Assembly: GCA_050847315.1 (NCBI GenBank)
Contig: CP193791.1
DNA length: 64,000 nucleotides
Reading direction: 5' to 3' (one strand)
DNA from: Cedecea sp000277545
GTDB lineage: Bacteria; Pseudomonadota; Gammaproteobacteria; Enterobacterales; Enterobacteriaceae
Part shown: positions 46,882 to 57,393 of the stretch, piece after piece
How the letters are laid out: each line of letters begins with the position of its first letter
Position numbering within the stretch: position 1 is the stretch's first letter
Notes under the pieces: generated by a model
The model's database searches: none
What the model saw: only the letters and a program-made list of their open reading frames with translations
What the model was told of the DNA's origin: nothing
Made by a program: the position numbers and the translations under genes

Positions 46882-47187
46882 CCTGCCGTTTGCCATTATT
46901 TCACGTAGAATAACGCGCGCTGCATCTCAAGGGGGCTAGTCAGCCTGCCAGCCAGATTGTCGCAGCCGTTATGAACCGGTTTGCTGCTGTTAGCTGTTCG
47001 TTTATTCTACCGCGTTTGCCGCATTTCTGAACGCCATGTAGGAAGACGTTTCAAAAGTGTTACAGCCGTAGTGAACTGCACTATTTTTCACCGTTGCAGA
47101 ACATTTTTGCGCCTTGTCGCTGTAGCGTGTGGTTGGTAAAGTAAGCGGATTTTGTATCCGCCCCAGCTTTCAGGATTATCCCTTAGT
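46882..47187. other. csrD-mreB intergenic region
   Basis: A 306-base stretch without a credible gene. E. coli mreB is read from several promoters here. I see a possible -10 (TAGAAT, 46908-46913) with a poor -35, and a small inverted repeat GCGGAT/ATCCGC just before mreB (about 47145-47161). No ribosome-binding site for a small gene stands out. Confidence 0.5.
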
Positions 47188-48231
47188 ATGTTGAAAAAAT
47201 TTCGTGGCATGTTTTCCAATGACCTGTCCATTGACCTGGGTACTGCGAATACCCTGATTTATGTGAAAGGACAAGGCATCGTACTGAATGAGCCCTCCGT
47301 TGTGGCCATTCGCCAGGACCGCGCCGGCTCGCCAAAAAGCGTTGCGGCCGTAGGCCATGATGCTAAACAGATGCTGGGCCGTACCCCGGGCAACATCGCG
47401 GCTATTCGTCCGATGAAAGACGGCGTTATCGCTGACTTCTTCGTGACTGAGAAAATGCTGCAGCACTTTATCAAACAGGTTCACAGCAACAGTTTCATGC
47501 GCCCAAGCCCGCGCGTGCTGGTGTGTGTGCCGGTAGGTGCTACCCAGGTTGAACGCCGTGCTATTCGTGAATCCGCACAGGGTGCAGGCGCACGTGAAGT
47601 GTTCCTGATTGAAGAACCTATGGCTGCGGCAATTGGCGCAGGCTTGCCGGTATCTGAAGCAACCGGCTCCATGGTTGTGGATATCGGTGGCGGTACCACC
47701 GAAGTGGCCGTTATCTCCCTGAACGGCGTGGTTTACTCCTCTTCCGTACGTATCGGCGGTGACCGCTTCGATGAAGCTATCATTAACTATGTGCGCCGTA
47801 ACTACGGTTCACTGATTGGTGAAGCGACCGCGGAACGTATCAAACACGAAATCGGTTCTGCCTACCCGGGCGATGAAGTGCGTGAGATCGAAGTTCGCGG
47901 CCGTAACCTGGCTGAAGGTGTGCCACGCGGCTTCACCCTGAACTCTAACGAAATCCTCGAAGCATTGCAGGAGCCACTGACCGGTATTGTTAGCGCGGTG
48001 ATGGTAGCGCTGGAACAGTGCCCGCCAGAGCTGGCATCCGATATCTCCGAGCGCGGTATGGTTCTGACCGGCGGTGGCGCATTGCTGCGTAACCTCGATC
48101 GCCTGCTGATGGAAGAGACGGGTATCCCGGTAGTAGTTGCAGAAGATCCACTGACCTGTGTTGCCCGCGGCGGCGGCAAGGCACTGGAAATGATCGACAT
48201 GCACGGCGGCGACTTGTTTAGCGAAGAGTAA
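47188..48231 (+). CDS. mreB: Actin-like cell-shape protein MreB
   Basis: A 347-residue bacterial actin beginning [10 protein letters not shown], equal to E. coli MreB. The N-terminal amphipathic segment binds the membrane; phosphate loops LGTANT (about 17-22) and [11 protein letters not shown] hold ATP. It forms membrane filaments that guide sidewall peptidoglycan synthesis with MreC, MreD and RodZ. The ATG at 47188 is preferred over an upstream in-frame codon at 47152. Confidence 0.97.
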
Positions 48232-48295
48232 CAGCCACAGGCCAGGGGGAGCTTTGCGCTGCCCCTGCTTGCTGGTTTGGGAATACGCATAGCCT

Positions 48296-49282
48296 ATGAA
48301 GCCAATTTTTAGCCGTGGCCCGTCGCTACAGATTCGCCTTATTTTGGCGGTGCTGGTGGCGCTTGGTGTCATTATCGCCGACAGTCGCCTCGGTATGTTC
48401 AGCCAGATTCGAACATACATGGATACAGCCGTCAGTCCTTTCTATTTTGTCTCTAATGGTCCCCGTGAATTACTCGACAGCGTGTCTCAAACGCTGGCCT
48501 CGCGCGACCAGCTTGAACTTGAAAATCGGGTTCTGCGTCAGGAGTTAATCCTGAAAAACAGTGAATTGCTGATGCTGGGTCAATACCGGCAGGAGAACGC
48601 GCGCCTGCGCGAGCTGCTCGGTTCCCCGCTGCGTCAGGATGAACAAAAAATGGTGACCCAGGTCATCTCCACCGTTAACGATCCGTACAGCGATCAGGTG
48701 GTGATCGACAAGGGCAGCGTGAACGGCGTGTACGAAGGTCAGCCGGTTATTAGTGATAAAGGCGTTGTCGGCCAGGTTGTCGCCGTCGCGAAGCTGACCA
48801 GCCGGGTGCTGCTGATTTGCGATGCCACTCACGCGCTGCCTATTCAGGTACTGCGTAACGATATCCGCGTGATTGCCGCCGGTAACGGCTGCACGGACGA
48901 TCTGCAGCTGGAGCATCTGCCGGCCAATACCGATATTCGTGTCGGCGATGTGCTGGTGACTTCTGGTCTTGGCGGCCGCTTCCCTGAAGGCTACCCGGTT
49001 GGCGTTGTATCATCCGTTAAGCTGGATACCCAGCGCGCCTATACCGTGATTCAGGCTCGTCCTACCGCCGGTCTGCAGCGTCTGCGCTATCTGTTGCTGC
49101 TTTGGGGCGCGGATAAAAACGGTTCGTCGCCAATGCCGCCAGAGGAAGTCCACCGCGTGGCCAATGAGCGCCTGATGCAGATGATGCCTCAGGTTCTGCC
49201 GCCGCCGGGTTCAATGGGCCCTCCTGCGCCGGTCCCAGCGCCAGCAACCGGTATCACACAGCCTGCTACGGGAGCACAGTAG
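48296..49282 (+). CDS. mreC: Rod-shape-determining protein MreC
   Basis: A 328-residue bitopic protein with one transmembrane segment (about 10-30), a periplasmic coiled coil (about 65-110) and a beta-sheet domain. The C-terminus is rich in Pro and Ala (PPPGSMGPPAPVPAPATG). It is shorter than E. coli MreC (367), the difference lying in the variable tail. It activates the PBP2-RodA synthase. Its stop shares one base with the mreD GTG. Confidence 0.96.
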   Translation: MKPIFSRGPSLQIRLILAVLVALGVIIADSRLGMFSQIRTYMDTAVSPFYFVSNGPRELLDSVSQTLASRDQLELENRVLRQELILKNSELLMLGQYRQENARLRELLGSPLRQDEQKMVTQVISTVNDPYSDQVVIDKGSVNGVYEGQPVISDKGVVGQVVAVAKLTSRVLLICDATHALPIQVLRNDIRVIAAGNGCTDDLQLEHLPANTDIRVGDVLVTSGLGGRFPEGYPVGVVSSVKLDTQRAYTVIQARPTAGLQRLRYLLLLWGADKNGSSPMPPEEVHRVANERLMQMMPQVLPPPGSMGPPAPVPAPATGITQPATGAQ

Positions 49283-49770
49283 TGGGAAGTTATCGCAGCC
49301 AGGGCCGTTGGGTTATCTGGCTTTCATTTTTGATTGCCCTGCTACTGCAGGTCATGCCCTGGCCGGATGACCTCAAGTTTTACCGGCCGGATTGGGTATT
49401 GTTGATTCTGCTTTACTGGATTTTAGCCCTGCCGCACCGCGTTAACGTCGGGACGGGTTTTATTGTGGGCGCCATACTGGATTTGATTAGCGGCTCCACG
49501 CTCGGCGTGCGTGCTCTATCATTGAGTATTGTGGCTTACCTGGTGGCGCTGAAATACCAGCTTTTCCGTAACCTCGCCCTTTGGCAGCAGGCGCTGGTTG
49601 TCATGCTGCTCTCGCTGGTCACAGACATCATTGTTTTCTGGTCAGAATTTTTAGTGATCAACGTCTCTTTCAGACCGGAAGTGTTCTGGAGTAGTGTAGT
49701 TAACGGTATCCTGTGGCCCTGGATTTTCCTGTTAATGCGCAAAGTTCGCCAGCAATTCGCTGTGCAATAA
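49282..49770 (+). CDS. mreD: Rod-shape-determining protein MreD
   Basis: A 162-residue inner-membrane protein with about five to six transmembrane helices, starting with GTG at the one-base TAGTG overlap with mreC. It balances MreC in control of the elongation machinery. maf follows after nine bases. Confidence 0.96.
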   Translation: MGSYRSQGRWVIWLSFLIALLLQVMPWPDDLKFYRPDWVLLILLYWILALPHRVNVGTGFIVGAILDLISGSTLGVRALSLSIVAYLVALKYQLFRNLALWQQALVVMLLSLVTDIIVFWSEFLVINVSFRPEVFWSSVVNGILWPWIFLLMRKVRQQFAVQ

Positions 49771-49779
49771 AAGGTAAAC

Positions 49780-50373
49780 ATGACTACGTTGTATCTGGCA
49801 TCCGGTTCGCCTCGCCGTCAGGAGCTTCTGACCCTGCTGGGCGTTTCTTTCGAGCGTCTCGTGCCTGGCATTGAAGAACAGCGGCAGCCGCACGAAAGCG
49901 CGGAACAGTATGTTCGCCGTCTGGCGCGCGAAAAAGCGCAGGCCGGGGTGGAGATGGCCGCCGAAGATTTGCCTGTACTGGGTGCGGATACAATCGTTAT
50001 CTTCAACGGCGAAGTGCTGGAAAAACCACGGGATACAGAGCATGCCGCACAGATGCTACGTTTGCTCTCAGGCAATCAGCACCAGGTGATGACGGCAGTT
50101 GCTATCGCCGACGCCAGTCAGGTGCTGGAAGCGTTGGTGGTGACCGATGTGACGTTCCGCCGCTTATCCGAACAGGATATTGCCGATTATATTGCCAGCG
50201 GTGAACCTATGGACAAAGCCGGAGCTTACGGCATTCAGGGGCTTGGTGGCTGTTTCGTTAAAAGGATTAATGGCAGTTATCATGCAGTGGTGGGATTACC
50301 GCTGGTGGAAACTGGTGAGTTGCTGAGCAATTTTCACGCGCTGCGTGACGGACGAGGAAAAGATGACGGCTGA
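49780..50373 (+). CDS. yhdE: Maf-type nucleotide pyrophosphatase (dTTP/UTP) YhdE
   Basis: A 197-residue Maf protein beginning MTTLYLASGSPRRQELL, with the conserved SGSPRR phosphate motif (residues 8-13), GADTIV and GIQGLGGCFV. The E. coli counterpart hydrolyses dTTP, UTP and modified pyrimidine nucleotides. It overlaps the rng start by 11 bases. Confidence 0.95.
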   Translation: MTTLYLASGSPRRQELLTLLGVSFERLVPGIEEQRQPHESAEQYVRRLAREKAQAGVEMAAEDLPVLGADTIVIFNGEVLEKPRDTEHAAQMLRLLSGNQHQVMTAVAIADASQVLEALVVTDVTFRRLSEQDIADYIASGEPMDKAGAYGIQGLGGCFVKRINGSYHAVVGLPLVETGELLSNFHALRDGRGKDDG

Positions 50374-51832
50374 ACTATTAGTCAACGTTACCCCATCAGA
50401 GACGCGGGTGGCCTATATTGACGGTGGCATACTGCAAGAAATTCATATTGAGCGCGAAGCGCGCCGCGGAATAGTAGGGAATATCTACAAAGGTCGCGTT
50501 AGCCGGGTGTTGCCTGGAATGCAGGCGGCGTTTGTAGATATTGGCCTGGACAAGGCGGCATTCCTTCATGCTTCTGACATTATGCCGCACACCGAGTGCG
50601 TCGCCGGTGAGGAGCAAAAGAACTTTAGCGTGCGCGACATCGCCGAACTGGTTCGCCAGGGGCAGGATTTAATGGTGCAGGTGGTCAAAGATCCGCTGGG
50701 CACCAAAGGCGCTCGCCTAACCACCGACATCACGCTTCCTTCCCGTTACCTCGTTTTCATGCCCGGCGCTTCTCACGTAGGTGTTTCCCAACGTATCGAA
50801 AGCGAAGCCGAGCGCGACCGCCTGAAGCGTATCGTGAATGAGTATTGCGATGAGCAAGGTGGCTTCATTATTCGTACCGCTGCGGAAGGCGTGTGTGAAG
50901 AAGATTTAGCCTCTGATGCGGCTTACCTGAAGCGCGTCTGGACCAAGGTCAGCGAGCGTAAAAAACGCAATCAAACCCGCTACCAGATGTACGGTGAACT
51001 GGCGCTGGCCCAGCGCGTATTGCGTGATTTTGCCGACGCGGCGTTGGACAGAATTCGCGTTGATTCCCGCCTGACTTACGAAATGCTGCTGGAATTTACC
51101 GCCGAGTACATGCCGGAGATGACCAGCAAAATCGAGCATTACAGCGGCCGCCAGCCGATTTTCGATCTCTACGACGTTGAGAATGAAATCCAGCGTGCGC
51201 TGGAGCGTAAGGTGGAACTGAAGTCTGGCGGCTATCTGGTGATTGACCAGACCGAAGCGATGACCACGGTGGATATTAATACCGGCGCGTTCGTGGGCCA
51301 TCGCAATCTCGACGACACAATTTTTAATACAAATATCGAAGCGACTCAGGCCATCGCGCGCCAGCTCCGGCTGCGTAATCTGGGCGGCATTATCATCATC
51401 GACTTCATCGATATGAGTAATGAAGATCACCGCCGCCGCGTGCTGCATTCTCTCGAACAGGCGCTGAGCAAAGATCGCGTGAAGACCAGCATTAACGGCT
51501 TCTCCCAGCTCGGCCTGGTCGAGATGACTCGCAAGCGCACGCGCGAAAGCGTAGAGCATGTGCTGTGCAACGAATGCCCGACCTGCCACGGTCGCGGCAC
51601 CGTAAAGACGGTGGAAACGGTTTGCTACGAAATTATGCGTGAAATCGTTCGTGTGCATCATGCCTACGATTCCGACCGTTTCCTGGTCTATGCTTCTCCT
51701 GCGGTGGGCGAGGCGTTGAAAAGCGAAGAGTCTCACGCGCTGGCTGAAGTAGAAATCTTTGTGGGTAAACAGGTCAAAGTTCAGATTGAACCGCTCTACA
51801 ATCAGGAGCAGTTCGACGTCGTGATGATGTAA
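50363..51832 (+). CDS. rng: Ribonuclease G
   Basis: A 489-residue endoribonuclease of the RNase E/G family. It has an S1 RNA-binding domain (about 37-125), 5'-sensor and RNase H-like regions, the DNase I-like catalytic region with VDINTGAFVG and IIIIDFIDM (metal-binding Asp residues), and a CPTCHGRG zinc link. It trims the 5' end of 16S rRNA and degrades some mRNAs. GAGGAAAAG before ATG 50363 supports this start over one six codons earlier. Confidence 0.97.
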   Translation: MTAELLVNVTPSETRVAYIDGGILQEIHIEREARRGIVGNIYKGRVSRVLPGMQAAFVDIGLDKAAFLHASDIMPHTECVAGEEQKNFSVRDIAELVRQGQDLMVQVVKDPLGTKGARLTTDITLPSRYLVFMPGASHVGVSQRIESEAERDRLKRIVNEYCDEQGGFIIRTAAEGVCEEDLASDAAYLKRVWTKVSERKKRNQTRYQMYGELALAQRVLRDFADAALDRIRVDSRLTYEMLLEFTAEYMPEMTSKIEHYSGRQPIFDLYDVENEIQRALERKVELKSGGYLVIDQTEAMTTVDINTGAFVGHRNLDDTIFNTNIEATQAIARQLRLRNLGGIIIIDFIDMSNEDHRRRVLHSLEQALSKDRVKTSINGFSQLGLVEMTRKRTRESVEHVLCNECPTCHGRGTVKTVETVCYEIMREIVRVHHAYDSDRFLVYASPAVGEALKSEESHALAEVEIFVGKQVKVQIEPLYNQEQFDVVMM

Positions 51833-51944
51833 ATACGCAAATGCGCATTGCAGACGACTGACAAACCTCTGATGATAGAAGAAATACCAGACGTTTAGTC
51901 AAAAAAAACAGGAAAATCAATTCGTTGATTTTCGGCTGATAATC

Positions 51945-51980
51945 ACAAAGAGGGAAAAACCACGCTTTTTCCCTCTTTGT
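51945..51980. terminator. Perfect 15-bp inverted repeat after rng
   Basis: ACAAAGAGGGAAAAA (51945-51959) is perfectly inverted at 51966-51980 with a six-base loop (CCACGC). A second hairpin lies just before it, GAAAATCAA (51912-51920)/TTGATTTTC (51925-51933) around TTCG, with an A8 run at 51901-51908. The larger repeat could end rng transcription before yhdP, although no long T-run follows it on the plus strand. Confidence 0.55.
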
Positions 51981-52038
51981 CAGCAACCTCAAATGTGCGG
52001 ATGCGCATTTTGCCCGTAAGGCTGACAAGGAGAGAAAG

Positions 52039-55000
52039 GTGAGGCGACTGCCCGGCATTCTGCTGCTCACAGGCGTAACGTTGGTTGTTATCGTCGCGCT
52101 ACTGGTGAGTGGCCTGCGGCTCGTTTTGCCGCACCTGGATGCCTGGCGGCCCGCGCTGCTGGATAAAATTGAAGCCGCCACCGGTTTGCCGGTGGAAGTC
52201 AGTAAGTTACAGGCAAGCTGGGAGAATTTTGGCCCCACGCTTGATGTTCGCGACGTTAAGGCCGGCCTCAAAGACGGCGGTACGCTGAGTATCAAACGCG
52301 TTACGCTGGCGCTGGATGTCTGGCAAAGCCTGCTGCACGCTCGCTGGCAGTTTCGCGACCTGACCTTCTATCAGCTGCAAATGCGAACCAACACGCCGCT
52401 CAGCCAGAACGGCGGAGATGGTACGCTGGAAGCGGACAAAATCAGCGATCTTTTCCTTCGTCAGTTCGATCACTTCGATCTTCGCGACAGCTCCCTTAGC
52501 TTCCTGACGCTCTCCGGCCAGCGGGCCGAACTTTCTATTCCTCAACTGACCTGGCTTAACGGTAAAAACCGCCACCGCGCAGAAGGCCAGGTCAGCCTGT
52601 CCAGCTTTAACGGCCAGCACGGCGTGGCCAACGTTCGTATGGATCTGCGGGATGAAAACGGGATTCTGAACAACGGCAAGGTCTGGCTGCAGGCAGATGA
52701 CGTCGACGTGAAACCCTGGCTGGGCCGCTGGATGGAAGACAATGTCGACCTGAAAAGCGCCCGTTTTAGCCTCGAAGCCTGGATGGATGTGAAAGAAGGG
52801 GATATCAGCGGCGGCAGCATCTGGCTGAAAAAAGGCGGGGCAAGCTGGCCGGGTTCCGGCAGCGTGACGCACTCGCTTTCGGTCGATAATCTTACCGCTC
52901 AGGTCAGCCGGGAGAAATCCAGCTGGCAGATCTCCGTCCCTTCTACCAATATCACGCTGGATGACCAGGCGTGGCCGAAAGGCTCGCTCTCTGTGGCCTG
53001 GGTAGCCCCGCAGGATGTAGGCGGGAAACAAAGCCAGCGCAGCGATGAACTTCGCGTACGCGCCAGCAATATGGAACTTGACAGGTTTAATGGCCTGTTG
53101 CCGATTGCCGCCAAAATTTCGCCGCAGCTGGGGGATATCTGGACTTCGCTGCAGCCTCAGGGCCACATTGACGTGCTGGCGCTGGACATTCCACTCCAGC
53201 AAACCGAGCTGACTCGTCTGCAGGCCCGGTGGAAAGATGTGAGCTGGAAGCAGTGGAAACTGTTGCCTGGCGCGGAGCACTTCTCAGGATCGGTGACCGG
53301 CAGCGTCGCAAACGGGCAGCTTAATGCCGAAATAACCGACGCAAAAATGCCTTATGAAACCGTCTTCCGCGCGCCGCTTGAGATTGAGAAAGGCGTAGCG
53401 ACGCTTGCCTGGCAGAAAAACGCAGACGGCTTCCAGCTAGACGGCAAGAATGTCGACGTTAAGGCTCGCTCCGTTTGGGCGCGTGGCGATTTCCGCTACT
53501 TCCAGCCCGCCAGCGGCGATCCGTGGCTGGGCATTTTGGCGGGCATTAGCACCGATAACGGTGCGGACGCCTGGCGCTACTTCCCGGAAAACCTGATGGG
53601 CAAAGAGCTGACGGATTATCTCAGCTCGGCGATTCAGGGTGGCCAGGCCGATAACGCCACGCTGGTGTACGGCGGCAACCCACATCTTTTCCCCTACGAG
53701 CACAACGAAGGCCAGTTTGAGGTGTACGTCCCGCTTCGTAACGCAAAATTTGCTTTCCAGCCGGACTGGCCTGCGCTGGAAAACCTCGATATCACGCTAG
53801 ATTTCATCAATAACGGGCTGTGGATGAACAGCAAGTCGGTCAAGCTGGGCGGTGTAACGGCCACTAACTTGACGGCAAACATCCCCGATTATGCCAAAGA
53901 AAAGCTGCTGATAGATGCCGACATCAATGGCCCGGGCAATGCGGTAGGGCCTTATTTCAAAGATACGCCGCTGGAGGATTCCCTGGCTGCCGCGCTGGAT
54001 GAACTCCAGATTGGCGGCGATGTGAATGCCCGCTTACATCTGGATATTCCTCTCACTGGTGAAATGACAACGGCCAAAGGCGATGTGCGGCTGAACAACA
54101 ACACGCTGCTGATCAAACCGCTGAACAGTACGCTGCATAATCTGAGCGGCAAATTCAGCTTTACCAACGGTGACCTGCAGAGTGAAGCGATGAGCGCGAG
54201 CTGGTTTAATCAGCCGGTGAGCCTGAACTTCAACACCAAAACTGGCGATAAAGACTATCAGATTGGCGTCAACCTGAGCGGCGACTGGCAGCCCAATAAA
54301 ACCGGTGTGTTGCCGAAGCAGGTCAACGACGCGCTCAGCGGAAACATCGCGTGGAAAGGCGACGTGGGTATTACGCTGCCTTATCACGGCAGCGCCAGTT
54401 ACAAGGTCAATCTGGCGGGCGATCTGAAGAATGTGAGCAGTCACTTACCTGCGCCTGTAGATAAAAAATCCGGGGCAGCGCTGCCGCTGAATATCGCCGT
54501 TAAGGGCGATTTAAAGAGCTTCGATCTCACGGGCAATGCAGGCGCGCTCAATCACTTCTCCAGCCGCTGGCTGCTGAATAAGAAACTCACCCTCGACCGG
54601 GCTATTTGGGCGACGGACAGTAAAACTGTGCCGCCTCTGCCAGAGCAACCGGGCGTGGAGCTCGATCTCCCTGCAATGGACGGCGCTCAGTGGCTGGCGC
54701 TCTTCAGTGAAGGCGCGGCGGACAGCGTTGGGGGATCTGCCGTCTTCCCGTCCGCAGTGACACTGCGGACCCCGGCATTAACGCTGGCGGGCCAGCAATG
54801 GCATAACCTGAGCCTGGTTTCTCGCCCGGAGATGAACGGCACGCAGGTTGAGGCCCAGGGGCGTGAAATTAATGCCTCGCTGAACATGAAGAACAACGCG
54901 CCCTGGCAGGCCAGCGTTAAGTATCTTTATTTCAACCCGAACTGGAGCGTTCTCCCGAGTGGTGCAAACGGAACGGAGACGCAGCAGGTCCCGGAAAGCG

Positions 55001-55851
55001 GCGATACGCTTAGCTTCCGTGGCTGGCCAAATGTGCAGCTGCGCTGCGCGGAGTGCTGGCTGTGGGGACAGAAATATGGCCGTATCGATGGGGATGTGAC
55101 CATTAATGGCGACACGCTGCAGCTGGCCAATGGGCTGATTGATACCGGCTTTGCTCGCCTCACCGCCGACGGTGAATGGGTGAATAAACCCGGCAGCGAA
55201 CGTACTTCCCTGAAAGGCAAGCTGAAGGGCGAGAAGCTCGACGCGGCCGCGAACTTCTTTGGCGTGAAAACGCCGCTGCAGGGCTCTTCTTTCGACGTTG
55301 ATTATGACCTGCACTGGCGGGCGGTACCCTGGAAGCCGGATGAAGCTTCGCTGAACGGTATTCTGCATACCAGGCTGGGGAAAGGGCAAATTACCGACGT
55401 CAGCACGGGCCATGCGGGCCAGCTTCTGCGCCTGGTCAGCTTTGACGCGCTGCTTCGCAAACTCCGTTTCGATTTTAGCGATACCTTTGGCAGCGGATTC
55501 TACTACGACTCGATTCGCAGCACCGCCTGGATAAAAGATGGCGTATTGCATACTGACGACACGCTGGTTGACGGGCTTGAGGCGGATATCGCGATGAAAG
55601 GCTCGGTAGACTTAGTCCGTCGCGAGCTAAATATGGAAGCGGTTGTTGCCCCTGAAATCTCCGCGACGGTAGGCGTGGCTACCGCTTTTGCGGTTAACCC
55701 AATAGTCGGCGCCGCGGTGTTTGCCGCCAGTAAAGTGCTTGGCCCGCTGTGGAGCAAAATCTCGGTGCTGCGCTACAGCATTACCGGCCCGGTAGATAAA
55801 CCGAAAATTGATGAAGTGCTGCGGCAGCCGCGCACCAGCGAAGCTCACTGA
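52039..55851 (+). CDS. yhdP: AsmA-like intermembrane phospholipid transport protein YhdP
   Basis: A 1270-residue protein with one N-terminal transmembrane helix (about 6-28) and a very long periplasmic region built of beta-rich AsmA/DUF3971 repeats, ending in an AsmA-2 C-terminal domain (DADIAMKGSVDLV-like segment). Family members bridge the envelope and move phospholipids to the outer membrane together with TamB and YdbH. It starts with GTG after AGGAGAG; length is close to E. coli YhdP (1266). Confidence 0.95.
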   Translation: MRRLPGILLLTGVTLVVIVALLVSGLRLVLPHLDAWRPALLDKIEAATGLPVEVSKLQASWENFGPTLDVRDVKAGLKDGGTLSIKRVTLALDVWQSLLHARWQFRDLTFYQLQMRTNTPLSQNGGDGTLEADKISDLFLRQFDHFDLRDSSLSFLTLSGQRAELSIPQLTWLNGKNRHRAEGQVSLSSFNGQHGVANVRMDLRDENGILNNGKVWLQADDVDVKPWLGRWMEDNVDLKSARFSLEAWMDVKEGDISGGSIWLKKGGASWPGSGSVTHSLSVDNLTAQVSREKSSWQISVPSTNITLDDQAWPKGSLSVAWVAPQDVGGKQSQRSDELRVRASNMELDRFNGLLPIAAKISPQLGDIWTSLQPQGHIDVLALDIPLQQTELTRLQARWKDVSWKQWKLLPGAEHFSGSVTGSVANGQLNAEITDAKMPYETVFRAPLEIEKGVATLAWQKNADGFQLDGKNVDVKARSVWARGDFRYFQPASGDPWLGILAGISTDNGADAWRYFPENLMGKELTDYLSSAIQGGQADNATLVYGGNPHLFPYEHNEGQFEVYVPLRNAKFAFQPDWPALENLDITLDFINNGLWMNSKSVKLGGVTATNLTANIPDYAKEKLLIDADINGPGNAVGPYFKDTPLEDSLAAALDELQIGGDVNARLHLDIPLTGEMTTAKGDVRLNNNTLLIKPLNSTLHNLSGKFSFTNGDLQSEAMSASWFNQPVSLNFNTKTGDKDYQIGVNLSGDWQPNKTGVLPKQVNDALSGNIAWKGDVGITLPYHGSASYKVNLAGDLKNVSSHLPAPVDKKSGAALPLNIAVKGDLKSFDLTGNAGALNHFSSRWLLNKKLTLDRAIWATDSKTVPPLPEQPGVELDLPAMDGAQWLALFSEGAADSVGGSAVFPSAVTLRTPALTLAGQQWHNLSLVSRPEMNGTQVEAQGREINASLNMKNNAPWQASVKYLYFNPNWSVLPSGANGTETQQVPESGDTLSFRGWPNVQLRCAECWLWGQKYGRIDGDVTINGDTLQLANGLIDTGFARLTADGEWVNKPGSERTSLKGKLKGEKLDAAANFFGVKTPLQGSSFDVDYDLHWRAVPWKPDEASLNGILHTRLGKGQITDVSTGHAGQLLRLVSFDALLRKLRFDFSDTFGSGFYYDSIRSTAWIKDGVLHTDDTLVDGLEADIAMKGSVDLVRRELNMEAVVAPEISATVGVATAFAVNPIVGAAVFAASKVLGPLWSKISVLRYSITGPVDKPKIDEVLRQPRTSEAH

Positions 55852-55937
55852 TTTGACGTTAGCGGTTAATTGCCGCAAGCTCCATAAATAAACCATTCCT
55901 CGCCAAACGGGCGATAAGCAATAAGAGTAGCGAAACG

Positions 55938-57383
55938 ATGAGTCTTAACCTGGTAAGTGAGCAGTTGCTGTCTGCGAATGGCTTAACCCATCAAGATCTG
56001 TTTTCCATTCTCGGGCAGCTGTCCGAGCGCCGTCTCGACTACGGCGATCTCTATTTCCAGTCCAGCTATCATGAATCCTGGGTGCTGGAAGACCGTATTA
56101 TTAAAGACGGTTCATGGAATATCGATCAGGGCGTTGGCGTTCGTGCGGTTAGCGGTGAGAAAACCGGGTTTGCCTATGCCGATCAAATTACTTTGCAAGC
56201 GCTGGAGCAAAGCGCTCATGCGGCCCGCAGCATCGTTCGTGAGCAGGGCGACGGGCGCGCCCGTACGCTGGGTAACGTTCCTCACAGCGCGCTTTATACC
56301 AGCGCCGATCCGCTGCTAAGCATGACGCGTGAAGAGAAGCTCGACATCCTGAGACGCGTGGACAGCGTTGCGCGCGCCGCGGATGCTCGAGTGCAGGAAG
56401 TTAGCGCCAGCCTGACCGGGGTGTATGAATTGATTCTGGTTGCGGCCACGGACGGGACGCTGGCGGCAGATGTTCGCCCTCTGGTGCGCCTGTCGGTTAG
56501 CGTTCAGGTTGAGGAAGACGGCAAGCGCGAACGCGGTGCAAGCGGCGGCGGCGGTCGTTTTGGCTATGAGTATTTCCTGGAAAGCGTGAACGGCGCAGTG
56601 CGGGCTGATGCCTGGGCGAAAGAAGCCGTGCGCATGGCGATGGTTAATTTGTCCGCCGTTGCTGCTCCGGCGGGAATGCTTCCGGTGGTACTGGGCGCAG
56701 GCTGGCCAGGCGTGCTGCTGCACGAAGCGGTCGGGCACGGTCTGGAAGGCGACTTTAACCGTCGCGGGACTTCGGTCTTCAGCGGCCAGATGGGCCAGCT
56801 GGTGGCCTCCGAACTCTGTACCGTGGTGGATGATGGCACGATGGCTAACCGCCGTGGTTCCGTCTCTATTGATGACGAAGGCGTGCCGGGTCAATACAAC
56901 GTGCTGATCGAAAACGGCATTCTTAAAGGCTATATGCAGGACAAGCTCAATGCCCGCCTGATGGGCGTGGCGCCTACCGGGAACGGTCGTCGTGAGTCCT
57001 ATGCCCACCTGCCGATGCCGCGCATGACCAACACCTACATGCTGGCTGGGAAATCCACGCCGCAGGAGATTATCGAGTCCGTGGATTACGGCATCTTCGC
57101 GCCAAACTTCGGCGGTGGTCAGGTAGACATCACCTCCGGCAAGTTTGTGTTCTCCACCTCGGAAGCCTACCTGATTGAAAAAGGGAAGGTGACCAGGGCA
57201 GTGAAAGGCGCCACGCTGATTGGGTCCGGCATCGAAACCATGCAGCAAATTTCGATGGTTGGGAACGATCTGGCGCTGGATAATGGCGTCGGCGTCTGCG
57301 GTAAAGAAGGCCAAAGCCTGCCGGTTGGCGTCGGCCAGCCAACCCTGAAGGTTGATAACCTGACCGTGGGCGGCACTGCCTGA
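55938..57383 (+). CDS. tldD: Metalloprotease TldD
   Basis: A 481-residue subunit of the TldD/TldE protease, which degrades unfolded peptides and matures microcin B17 in E. coli. The zinc motif HEAVGH is at residues 262-267 (HExxxH), followed by LEGD. TldE (PmbA) is not in this window. It starts 86 bases after yhdP and meets aaeR tail to tail. Confidence 0.96.
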   Translation: MSLNLVSEQLLSANGLTHQDLFSILGQLSERRLDYGDLYFQSSYHESWVLEDRIIKDGSWNIDQGVGVRAVSGEKTGFAYADQITLQALEQSAHAARSIVREQGDGRARTLGNVPHSALYTSADPLLSMTREEKLDILRRVDSVARAADARVQEVSASLTGVYELILVAATDGTLAADVRPLVRLSVSVQVEEDGKRERGASGGGGRFGYEYFLESVNGAVRADAWAKEAVRMAMVNLSAVAAPAGMLPVVLGAGWPGVLLHEAVGHGLEGDFNRRGTSVFSGQMGQLVASELCTVVDDGTMANRRGSVSIDDEGVPGQYNVLIENGILKGYMQDKLNARLMGVAPTGNGRRESYAHLPMPRMTNTYMLAGKSTPQEIIESVDYGIFAPNFGGGQVDITSGKFVFSTSEAYLIEKGKVTRAVKGATLIGSGIETMQQISMVGNDLALDNGVGVCGKEGQSLPVGVGQPTLKVDNLTVGGTA

Positions 57384-57393
57384 GTCAATATGA

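Noticed and set aside
46882..47187. Possible small gene or small RNA before mreB
   Set aside because: No ribosome-binding site and frame pair, nor a promoter plus terminator pair, could be supported by eye.
50906..51736. A 276-codon minus-strand frame opposite rng
   Set aside because: Antisense to the conserved catalytic region of RNase G, with no start signal.
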